Source: Syntrophobacterales bacterium (lineage in GTDB: Bacteria; Desulfobacterota; Syntrophorhabdia; Syntrophorhabdales; WCHB1-27). From it: a DNA stretch of 15,098 nucleotides. Made by a program: the position numbers and the translations under genes. Numbering within the stretch: position 1 is the stretch's first letter; each line of letters starts with the position of its first letter. The notes under the pieces are model-generated. The model was not told where the DNA came from and ran no database searches. It saw nothing but the letters and a program-made list of their open reading frames with translations. The stretch lies in assembly GCA_017881765.1 (NCBI GenBank), contig JADGQN010000068.1, positions 1 through 15,098 of the forward strand, written 5' to 3'. Positions 6,470 through 13,176 of this stretch are shown piece after piece.

Positions 6470-7924
6470 ATGATAAAAAAGCTTATGAGTCTCGTCATTT
6501 ACAACACATTCACCGGGAAGAAAGAAGAGTTTGTCCCGGCTTCCCCCGGCCAGATCAAGTGCTACGTTTGCGGTATCACGGCCTACGACCACTCGCACGT
6601 CGGCCATGCACGCAGCGTGATCGTATTCGACGTCATCTACCGGTACCTGGCGAGTCTCGGGTATGAGATTACCTACGTAAGGAACTATACCGATATCGAT
6701 GACAAGATCATCAACAGGGCGAATGCGGAACATACTAACTGGAAGGAGATAGCCGAGACGTACATCGCCTCGTTCAAGGAAGACATGGCAGGGCTCGGGG
6801 TCATACCCCCGACGTACGAGCCGAAGGCGACGGATCACATCCCTGACATGATCCACTTCATCGAGAAGCTCATCGAGCGGGGCTATGCTTATCAGGTCGA
6901 CGGCAGCGTCTATTTCTCCGTGAGAAAGTATGACGGATACGGCAAATTATCAGGGCGAACCCTGGAAGAGATGATCGCAGGGGCACGCGTCGAGGTGGAC
7001 GAAAGAAAACAAGACCCGCTTGATTTTGCCCTGTGGAAGGCGTCGAAGCCGGGCGAGCCCTCCTGGGTGAGCCCCTGGGGCGAAGGCAGGCCGGGCTGGC
7101 ACATTGAGTGCTCGGCCATGAGCACTAAGTATCTGGGCAACCCCTTTGACTTTCACGGAGGGGGCAAGGATCTCGTCTTCCCGCATCACGAGAATGAGCG
7201 TGCGCAGACGGAGTGCGCAACGGGAAAGAAGTTTGTTAATTACTGGGTGCACAATGGCTTTGTGACCATGCAGCGGGAAAAGATGTCCAAGTCAATCGGG
7301 AACATCCGGACCATAAAAGAGTTCTTGAAGGAATACCATCCTGAGGTGTTGCGCCTCTTCTTCCTTTCCACCCACTACAGGAACCCGATCGATTACACGG
7401 AGCAATCCCTGGAAAACGCCCAAAGCGCTCTCCAGAAGTTCTACTTCACCCTCGGGAGAATTCGAGAAGTACCAAGGGAAGCGGTTGCTGCCTCCAGCCA
7501 GGCCGACTATCCTGAGCTTCAGGGCCTGGAGAAAAAATTCCACGAGGCCATGAGCGATGACTTCAATACGGCGCTCGGCCTGTCAACGCTCTTCGATCTG
7601 GCCAGGGTGCTCAACAAGATGGTGGATGAGCTGGATGAGAGCAACCGGCCCGCACTCGCTCACGGAGAGCGGCTTCTCGCATCAATCGGCTCAACCCTGG
7701 GGCTCCTGGGTGAGGAGACCGCGGTCTTCGGTCGGGGCGAGACCCTTCGTCATCTGAAGCGTATTGGTCTTGATGAAGCGGCAGTGGAGAAGGCTATTCA
7801 GGACAGGTCAGAGGCGCGGAAGCGCAAGGATTACAAGGGGGCTGATGCGATCCGCACCATGCTCCTGGAAAAGGGTATAATCCTGCTCGACACACCAAAC
7901 GGCACCACATGGAGGACAAAATGA
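6470..7924 (+). CDS. cysS: Cysteinyl-tRNA synthetase
   Basis: This enzyme charges tRNA-Cys with cysteine in the cytoplasm. The 484-residue class I synthetase shows the zinc cysteine and HIGH-type motif in CGITAYDHSHVGHARS (C34, HVGH 43-46). It also has the zinc residue region HIECSAM (C214), FPHHENERAQTECA (239-250) and KMSKS (271-275). The C-terminal part carries the helical domain typical of the family, ending ALGLST...RKRKDYKGADAIRTMLLEKGIILLDTPNGTTW. The length is normal. The ATG at 6470 has AAGGAG nine bases upstream; an alternative ATG at 6485 has none. Its stop codon overlaps the next start (ATGA at 7921). Confidence 0.97.
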   Translation: MIKKLMSLVIYNTFTGKKEEFVPASPGQIKCYVCGITAYDHSHVGHARSVIVFDVIYRYLASLGYEITYVRNYTDIDDKIINRANAEHTNWKEIAETYIASFKEDMAGLGVIPPTYEPKATDHIPDMIHFIEKLIERGYAYQVDGSVYFSVRKYDGYGKLSGRTLEEMIAGARVEVDERKQDPLDFALWKASKPGEPSWVSPWGEGRPGWHIECSAMSTKYLGNPFDFHGGGKDLVFPHHENERAQTECATGKKFVNYWVHNGFVTMQREKMSKSIGNIRTIKEFLKEYHPEVLRLFFLSTHYRNPIDYTEQSLENAQSALQKFYFTLGRIREVPREAVAASSQADYPELQGLEKKFHEAMSDDFNTALGLSTLFDLARVLNKMVDELDESNRPALAHGERLLASIGSTLGLLGEETAVFGRGETLRHLKRIGLDEAAVEKAIQDRSEARKRKDYKGADAIRTMLLEKGIILLDTPNGTTWRTK

Positions 7925-8466
7925 TAGAAGTTCGGTTCCACGGGAGAGGCGGGCAGGGGGCGGTTACCTCAGCCGAGATCGTTGCGCAGGCGGCAATAAA
8001 TGAAGGTCTTTACGCTCAAGCTTTTCCGAACTTCGGCCCGGAACGGAGAGGGGCTCCGGTGCTCGCCTTTTTGAGGGTGTCAGATAAGCCCATCAGATTA
8101 CGCTCGAAGGTCTATGAACCGAACGCCATCGTGATCCTCGATCCTACCCTCCTTTCGTCTGCGAACCCGACGAATGGCCTCAAGAAGGACGGTTTCGTGG
8201 TGATAAACAGCAACAAGCCGGAAGACGAATTGCGCGCACTGTTTCCCGGCTTCAAGATTGCGTCTGTGGATGGTTCACGGATTGCCCGGGAAGAGATGGG
8301 CGTGCCGATCACGAACACTACCATGCTGGGCAGTCTCATCAAAGCAACGAAGATTGTTGCTATAGCGTCCCTGGACGTACCTATCAAGAACCGGTTCGGC
8401 TTGATTGCGCAGAAGAACGTCAACGCGTATACCCGGGCGTTTAAAGAGACACAGATTTTTAGCTAA
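7921..8466 (+). CDS. 2-oxoacid:ferredoxin oxidoreductase gamma subunit
   Basis: The 181-residue product matches the gamma-type domain of pyruvate and 2-oxoacid ferredoxin oxidoreductases (PF01558). It opens with MIEVRFHGRGGQGAVTSAEIVAQAA, continues AQAFPNFGPERRGAPVLAFLRVSD, and has NTTMLGSLIKA near residue 140. In the full enzyme this subunit works with alpha, beta and ferredoxin-like subunits to oxidise 2-oxoacids to acyl-CoA and CO2. None of those partners follows; the heptad element at 8472-8668 comes next. It may pair with subunits encoded elsewhere. The ATG at 7921 overlaps the cysS stop by four bases and is preceded by GGAGG at 7911-7915. The ATG at 7909 lies on that site and is less likely. 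Confidence 0.9.
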   Translation: MIEVRFHGRGGQGAVTSAEIVAQAAINEGLYAQAFPNFGPERRGAPVLAFLRVSDKPIRLRSKVYEPNAIVILDPTLLSSANPTNGLKKDGFVVINSNKPEDELRALFPGFKIASVDGSRIAREEMGVPITNTTMLGSLIKATKIVAIASLDVPIKNRFGLIAQKNVNAYTRAFKETQIFS

Positions 8467-8471
8467 CTACA

Positions 8472-8668
8472 GGTCACGGGTCAAGGGTCAGGGGTCACGA
8501 AAAGACAATTTGAATTCTAATTGCCGATTGCCAGCGTGCTAGACACAAATGTCAAAGAAAATATTCACGCCATCGTATAAGTCTCTTTCAGGTATACTGC
8601 GGTTCCTGCGATCCTTCACTTGTTTAGGTTTGCGTTCTTCCGTGACCCGTGACCCGTGACCCATGCCC
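8472..8668. repeat. Facing arms of GGGTCAC-type heptads around a 141-base spacer
   Basis: The left arm has four tandem 7-base units: GGTCACG, GGTCAAG, GGTCAGG, GGTCACG (8472-8499). The right arm has four in the opposite sense: CGTGACC three times, then CATGCCC (8641-8668). The arms could pair over about 28 bases with few mismatches. The spacer holds two units of another heptad, AATTGCC and GATTGCC (8519-8532), and no gene. The element starts five bases after the gamma-subunit stop codon and ends 10 bases before the NUDIX start codon. Confidence 0.8.
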
Positions 8669-8678
8669 CGGTCGTCAT

Positions 8679-9242
8679 ATGATTAAACCATGGCAAATCC
8701 TCAGCTCAAAAGTCGACGCGGACTATAAGGTCTTCAAAATTCGTGCGGATCAGGCCGTCTCTCCGCGAACGAACCGAACCGGCGAGTTCTACACCATCCA
8801 GTCGAATGACTGGGTGAATGTCATCTCCCTGACCGCGGACCGGCAAGTAGTCATGATCAGGCAGTACAGGCACGGCTCGAGGGAGGTCACATTCGAAATA
8901 CCAGGCGGGCTCGTGGACGAAGCTGACCCGGGAGAGGCCGCAACGCGGGAGCTTCTCGAAGAGACTGGATACGCCGGGAAAAGCGTGAGCCTGCTCGGCT
9001 CCACAAACCCGAACCCCGCGATATTCGACAATACCTGTTACACTTACCTGGTGGAGCATGCCGAGAAGGTAAGTGAGATATCGCTCGACACGCACGAGGA
9101 TATAGAGGTTGAGCTGGTTCCCCTCACTTCCATTCCCCAACTCCTCCGGGACGGCGCCATAAACCACGCGCTCGTCATTGTAGCATTCCATTTTTTATTC
9201 CAGAAGAACGGCTATCCGCAAGGCCCATGCTCCGGGACATAG
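8679..9242 (+). CDS. NUDIX hydrolase, ADP-ribose pyrophosphatase-like
   Basis: The 187-residue protein has the NUDIX box GGLVDEADPGEAATRELLEETGY (residues 76-98) with the metal-binding REXXEE core (R90, E91, E94, E95). The spacing between the glycines and REXXEE is one residue shorter than in many relatives. The preceding VVMIRQYRHGSREVTFEIPGG is typical of the ADP-ribose and nucleotide-sugar hydrolase branch. The substrate cannot be set from sequence. The ATG at 8679 has no ribosome binding site because the heptad arm sits just upstream. A longer GTG start at 8649 would encode the heptads and is unlikely. Its 3' end overlaps the MoeA-like gene by 16 bases. Confidence 0.88.
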   Translation: MIKPWQILSSKVDADYKVFKIRADQAVSPRTNRTGEFYTIQSNDWVNVISLTADRQVVMIRQYRHGSREVTFEIPGGLVDEADPGEAATRELLEETGYAGKSVSLLGSTNPNPAIFDNTCYTYLVEHAEKVSEISLDTHEDIEVELVPLTSIPQLLRDGAINHALVIVAFHFLFQKNGYPQGPCSGT

Positions 9243-10342
9243 TTCGCGCGATTGAGAAAGAAGTCTCCCCTGTCGGGCAAGAGATTGTTCCCTGCATAAA
9301 GGCCCTGGACCGGGTCGCGGCGCGCACGGTGAAAGCCGGACGGAACCTCCCGCCCTTCCCTGTTTCAGCACTCGACGGCTTCGCTTGCAGAGGGGGCGGC
9401 AAGGAGTTCGTTGTCAAGGCCTGGCTCTCACCGGGCGAGAAAAGCGTGCTTCATCTGAAAGCAGGGGAAGCAGTTTTTGTGCCTACGGGGGCAGAAATAC
9501 CGGCTAGTACGCTATTCGCGCCGGTTGAGCACGTGCGGGAGGACGGTGGCGCAATACTGGTGGAGACCCTGACTGACGCGCGGAAGATCTGGAAGAAAGG
9601 CTACTGGATACGGAAGGGTGACGGCGTGGTAACCGGAGGAACGCGTATCAGGCCGCGCACCATGGAGCTTCTGGCATTGGCGGGCCTGAAGGAGATAGCC
9701 GTCTTTCGAAAACCCAGGGTCTCGATTCTGTCAACAGGGAATGAATTGAAGAAGGGGATCGTCGTCAACTCGAACCAATATCTTCTGGCCGGGCTTGTAG
9801 AGAGGGACGGAGGAGAGGTCGCACATATGGCCGTTGCCGGCGACGATAAAGAAGAGATCGGGGAAGCCCTCTTGCGCATGACGGGTACCAACATTCTGCT
9901 TCTGACCGGAGGCACCGCAAAGGGCAAGAAAGACGTAACGCGCTCCTCCCTTCAGGCGTGCGGAGCGACCCTTCTTCTGGACGCCCTCCCCATCGTGCCC
10001 GGTAAAACCATGACCTTCGGAAAACTGGATCGGACGCCCTTTTTCATTCTACCCGGAAACCCGAGGGCGCTCAGGCCGCTTTACGAGGTATTTATCAAAC
10101 CGTGCCTTTTCAAGCTTGCGGGCAGGATAGACAAAATGCAGATTGGCAAGGCACGCGTGCCTGCAGAGATCGAGGGTGAGACCGACCGGATCCATCTCAT
10201 CCCCGTTGCCCTCTCCGCCTGCAAAGATCCGCACATAACGGCCCTTTACGTGGATGAGCCCGATGCTTTTATTATCCTGGAGCGCGGGACAAAAAGGGTA
10301 AGAGCAGGCGAGGAGGCCCGGATCCAATGGACAGACGCGTGA
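9227..10342 (+). CDS. moeA: Molybdopterin molybdenumtransferase, divergent MoeA
   Basis: MoeA inserts molybdate into adenylated molybdopterin, the last step of basic molybdenum cofactor assembly. The 371-residue product keeps the main landmarks. These are FPVSALDGFAC (near 44-54, Asp50), VPTGAEIPAS (86-94), ILSTGNELKKG (167-177), LLLTGGTAKGKKDV (224-237), VPGKTMTFGKL and FILPGNPRAL. Several motifs depart from the usual forms: ALDGFA replaces MDGYA, TGGTAKGKKDV replaces SGGVSxGxxD, and PGNPRAL replaces PGNPVS. It is therefore a divergent member and could serve a specialised enzyme. The gene overlaps the NUDIX gene upstream and mobB downstream by 16 bases each. That suggests one transcript with coupled translation. 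Confidence 0.88.
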   Translation: MLRDIVRAIEKEVSPVGQEIVPCIKALDRVAARTVKAGRNLPPFPVSALDGFACRGGGKEFVVKAWLSPGEKSVLHLKAGEAVFVPTGAEIPASTLFAPVEHVREDGGAILVETLTDARKIWKKGYWIRKGDGVVTGGTRIRPRTMELLALAGLKEIAVFRKPRVSILSTGNELKKGIVVNSNQYLLAGLVERDGGEVAHMAVAGDDKEEIGEALLRMTGTNILLLTGGTAKGKKDVTRSSLQACGATLLLDALPIVPGKTMTFGKLDRTPFFILPGNPRALRPLYEVFIKPCLFKLAGRIDKMQIGKARVPAEIEGETDRIHLIPVALSACKDPHITALYVDEPDAFIILERGTKRVRAGEEARIQWTDA

Positions 10343-10887
10343 TCCCCGTACTCTCCGTCGTAGGCGGTAGCTCGAACACGGGAAAGACAACCCTCCTCGA
10401 AAAACTGATTCCGATCCTTAAGTCGAGAGGCCTGAGAGTTGGGACGATCAAGCATCACGCAGGAGACTTTGAGATAGACCGGGAAGGCAAGGATAGTTAC
10501 CGGCACAAGAAAGCCGGCGCAAGTGTTTCCATGATTACGTCTTCGGACAAGATAGGGCTCGTGGCCGATATGACGCAAGAGCTGACACTATCAGAGCTTG
10601 TGAGGCTCTACATGCGTGATATAGACCTGGTCATCACCGAGGGCTACAAGCGGGAACACATGCCGAAGCTCGAAGTCTACGTGTATCAGAAGGGGCTTGA
10701 CCCTCTGGCAAGCCAGGACCCGGACGTGATCGCCATCGCAACCGACCGGATGATCGAGGCCCACGTTCCGGTGTTCTTGCGCGATGAGCCCGAGGCCATA
10801 GCGGAGTTCATCGTCACCCGGTTAAAACTCGGGTCACGGGGCATGGGTCAAGGGTCAAGGGTTCGAAAAGGGCCGGCGAAGTCCTAA
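10327..10887 (+). CDS. mobB: Molybdopterin-guanine dinucleotide biosynthesis protein MobB
   Basis: MobB is a small P-loop GTPase that assists guanylation of the molybdenum cofactor. The 186-residue protein has the Walker A motif GGSSNTGKTT (13-22), followed by GLRVGTIKHHAGDFEIDREGKDSYRHKKAGA and DIDLVITEGYKREHMPKLEVY, all classic for the family. The start ATG at 10327 has GGAGG about ten bases upstream and overlaps moeA. The last 20 or so residues (after VTRLKL) are encoded by the GGGTCAC-type heptads and following sequence, so the native C-terminus has probably been replaced or extended by the repeat. Clustering with moeA fits supply of cofactor to anaerobic oxidoreductases such as formate dehydrogenase. 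Confidence 0.93.
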   Translation: MDRRVIPVLSVVGGSSNTGKTTLLEKLIPILKSRGLRVGTIKHHAGDFEIDREGKDSYRHKKAGASVSMITSSDKIGLVADMTQELTLSELVRLYMRDIDLVITEGYKREHMPKLEVYVYQKGLDPLASQDPDVIAIATDRMIEAHVPVFLRDEPEAIAEFIVTRLKLGSRGMGQGSRVRKGPAKS

Positions 10888-11007
10888 ACTCCCGTTCGAT
10901 CAATCTTCTCATCTGATATTGATAGTATGCTTGGTGGTTCGAATTTTGGGTGTCTTGCCTGACCCTTGCCCCGTGACCCATGACCCTGTTTTTCCGTCCC
11001 ATGACCC
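10831..11007. repeat. Facing GGGTCAC-type heptad arms between mobB and the receiver-LpxC gene
   Basis: The left arm is GGGTCAC, GGGGCAT, GGGTCAA, GGGTCAA and the variant GGGTTCG (10831-10865), all within mobB. The right arm is CTGACCC, TTGCCCC, GTGACCC, ATGACCC (10959-10986) plus a separate ATGACCC at 11001-11007 that touches the stop codon of the minus-strand gene. The arms can pair over about 21 bases when shifted by one unit. The spacer contains no gene. Since the two genes converge here, the structure could act as a bidirectional transcript end, but no U-run supports intrinsic termination. Confidence 0.8.
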
Positions 11008-12254
11008 TAAGATGTATAGAAGCGGCGCTTGAGTTCTTTGACGAGCGCTATGTTCTCAAGGTGTCCCGTGCCCCGCGCTACGACCTTGCCGATGATCGGG
11101 CGAGAAAGAAGGTATAAATCGCCGAGCAGGTCAAGCACTTTGTGGCGCACGAATTCATCCTCGAATCTGAGTTTCGTGTTGATGACATGATCATCGCTCA
11201 GGATGATCACATTGCTGATGCGGCCCCCTGAGCCAAGCCCCATCTTCTCCAATCTCTCGAAGTCCTCCAAGAACCCGAAGGTCCGCGCCGGTGCAATGTC
11301 GGTCACGAAGCGTTCGCTTCCACCTGAGAACTGGTATCTTTGCGTGCCCACGGGTTTTGGGTAGCTCAGCGTGTAGTCGATGATGAGCTCCGTGGCCGGC
11401 TCGATGGAAAGATATTTGCCTTCGGGTAGATTGGCCACCGTCACGGTCTCGGTAACCACCAGTGGTTCGATGCCCGCACGCTGTTCCACAACCCCTGCTT
11501 CCTCGATCTTCTTGCAGAGCTCAAGCGCAGAGCCATCAAAAATGGGCACTTCCTCGCTAACCTTTATGAGCAGATTGGTGAGGCCGTATACGTGACAGGC
11601 GGCAAGCAGGTGTTCCACCGTTTTCACCGTGCAGTTCTTACCCTTGAGGGAAGAAGCAAACCCTGACGAGTACACGTAGTCAATGAACGCCGGTATCCTT
11701 TCGCCATCCGGAACGTGCTCAAAGATGATACCCGTGTCAACGGGCATCGGCAGCAATATCATTCCCGTCTTGACCCCGGAATGGAGCCCCATTCCGTAAG
11801 CTACGATGCTTTTCCCAACGGTCTTTTGCTTGCACGCCTCGAGCCCTGTCGGCACTTGAATCCTGATCTCGTCCTGCCTGTCCTTGCCATTCCCTTTGCC
11901 GGCAAGACCTCTGGAAATAACTTCGAGCACCTTTTCAATCGAGAGCGGCTTTTCGAGGAAATCCGTGGCACCCATCTTTACCGCCTCAACCGCGGTGGAG
12001 ATGGTGCCGTGACCGGAGATGACGATGATTACCGCCTCACTGTCCTTTTCCCGAATGTGCCTCAGGACGTCCAGCCCGTCCATCTCGGGCATCCACACAT
12101 CGAGCAGTACCACCTTCGGCCTGACCCGCTCAAACAGGGCGAGCCCCTCTCTGCCATCCCTCGCGCTGAACACCGAGAAGCCTTCTTCTTTCAGGATAGA
12201 AGAAAGGCTGTCGACTATGTTCTTCTCATCGTCGATAATCAGAACCTGGTTCAT
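11007..12254 (-). CDS. lpxC: Receiver domain fused to LpxC (UDP-3-O-acyl-N-acetylglucosamine deacetylase)
   Basis: LpxC is a zinc deacetylase that commits the cell to lipid A synthesis. This 415-residue protein has an extra response-regulator receiver domain at residues 1-116. The receiver's phosphorylation residues are intact: D8 and D9, acceptor D52 (VVLLDVWMPEMDG), S80 (ISGHG) and K102 (LEKPL). It most resembles NtrC-family receivers. The LpxC part begins near QKTVGKSIVAYGMGLHSG (143) and has E214-H215 (TVEHLLAA), IFDGSA (238), TFGFLEDFERL (325), H371 and D375 (RHKVLDLLGDL), and H398 (GTGHLENI). These match the known zinc and catalytic residues. The ATG at 12254 overlaps the DUF3786 stop by four bases. 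No histidine kinase is nearby. Confidence 0.95.
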   Translation of the reverse strand: MNQVLIIDDEKNIVDSLSSILKEEGFSVFSARDGREGLALFERVRPKVVLLDVWMPEMDGLDVLRHIREKDSEAVIIVISGHGTISTAVEAVKMGATDFLEKPLSIEKVLEVISRGLAGKGNGKDRQDEIRIQVPTGLEACKQKTVGKSIVAYGMGLHSGVKTGMILLPMPVDTGIIFEHVPDGERIPAFIDYVYSSGFASSLKGKNCTVKTVEHLLAACHVYGLTNLLIKVSEEVPIFDGSALELCKKIEEAGVVEQRAGIEPLVVTETVTVANLPEGKYLSIEPATELIIDYTLSYPKPVGTQRYQFSGGSERFVTDIAPARTFGFLEDFERLEKMGLGSGGRISNVIILSDDHVINTKLRFEDEFVRHKVLDLLGDLYLLSRPIIGKVVARGTGHLENIALVKELKRRFYTS

Positions 12255-12862
12255 GGACCACCGATCAGCTTCTGGCAGGTATATTCAAGCAGCACGGCGA
12301 GGGCTTCCATATCGAGAAACGATTCAGCTGACTCATCGAACAGGAACTGGAAAGAAGCATCAAATTCCGCATCCTTGTCCCAGAAGATGACAAGCAAGGG
12401 CACCCTGGGAAATGGATGCAGGGCGGCTGCGACGTCGGGCTTCGCCTCAGACCGGTACATGGTGGCGCCTATCGCCTGCAGTCTCTCACGCAGGAGCGCC
12501 TGCTTCTCCGCAAAGGCCTTGGCCAGCACGTCCTCTATGTTGGCTTTTACGTAAGACGCAAACTGAGCCCCGTCTTTGAAGTCCCCATAAGATACCCATG
12601 CGTTTCGCAGCGGATCATCCCCGGCCGTGAGAAGATATCTGAGAACGAGAATCGATCCGATGGTGCCAAGTTTTGAATCGCCCTTGTAAACAGCATCATC
12701 CTTGACCGTACAGATGTCCCCCAAGAGAGGCATCTGCGCCGACCCGTCAACCAGAGAACCGCCCAAGGCAGGGGCGTTGGCCGCTGCGTTGCGACTTTTT
12801 GCTTCCTCCAGAAGCTCAGCCAGCACCGCGTCGTAATTGGATTTGCCATCAGCGAGAAACAT
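12251..12862 (-). CDS. DUF3786 domain protein
   Basis: The 203-residue soluble protein fits the DUF3786 family of anaerobes. The recognisable parts are the central LGTIGSILVLRYLLTAGDDPLRNAWVSYGDFKDGAQF and the C-terminal FPRVPLLVIFWDKDAEFDASFQFLFDESAESFLDMEALAVLLEY. The function is unknown. Family members are often found near corrinoid or iron-sulfur proteins, but none is adjacent here. The ATG at 12862 lacks a good ribosome binding site, and a stop codon lies three codons upstream, which limits the choice. It is co-transcribed and probably translationally coupled with the receiver-LpxC gene (ATGA overlap). Confidence 0.85.
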   Translation of the reverse strand: MFLADGKSNYDAVLAELLEEAKSRNAAANAPALGGSLVDGSAQMPLLGDICTVKDDAVYKGDSKLGTIGSILVLRYLLTAGDDPLRNAWVSYGDFKDGAQFASYVKANIEDVLAKAFAEKQALLRERLQAIGATMYRSEAKPDVAAALHPFPRVPLLVIFWDKDAEFDASFQFLFDESAESFLDMEALAVLLEYTCQKLIGGP

Positions 12863-12983
12863 CGGAATAGTCTACTGGAATCAGCCACAATTTACAACCA
12901 CTCCCTGGAGGGAGACCCACTTCCGCGAGAAAAGCTTATGTCTTATATTTGGATTAACTGAAGATGCTTATTAAGAAAACGTT

Positions 12984-13109
12984 ATACCAATTTGCATTCA
13001 AGATGGAGACCGAGGCGGCAGCAAGGAAGCCGACGCAGGCGTACTATAAGTACGTCGAGGAGAGCGACGCAGAGACAACGAAGGTATACACTTGAAGGCG
13101 AATTGGTAT
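12984..13109. repeat. Terminal-inverted-repeat element, copy 2
   Basis: This 126-bp element occupies the 314-base gap between the DUF3786 and CNMP-permease genes. Its ends are ATACCAATTTGCATTCAAG (12984-13002) and, as the complement of 13091-13109, ATACCAATTCGCCTTCAAG, 17 of 19 identical. A central hairpin has GCGTACT facing AGTACGT (about 13030-13045). It is inverted relative to the copy at 172-350 and lacks the GGGTACCC units. The flanks hold little else: a short inverted repeat CTCCC-TGGA-GGGAG at 12901-12914, and AT-rich sequence with no convincing promoter. Confidence 0.85.
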
Positions 13110-13176
13110 TACTCTTTTCGAAGGAGTGTGCCATACTGCCATATGAATACGAGCCCGGCGGAGGAAACCCCTGACC

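Noticed and set aside
12901..12914. CTCCC-TGGA-GGGAG inverted repeat as a terminator
   Set aside because: The stem is only 5 bp, there is no U-run on either strand, and it lies between divergent starts where no terminator is expected.
12992..13174. 60-codon open frame, Arg/Ser-rich
   Set aside because: It is a translation of the inverted-repeat element. The composition is low complexity and no ribosome binding site is present.
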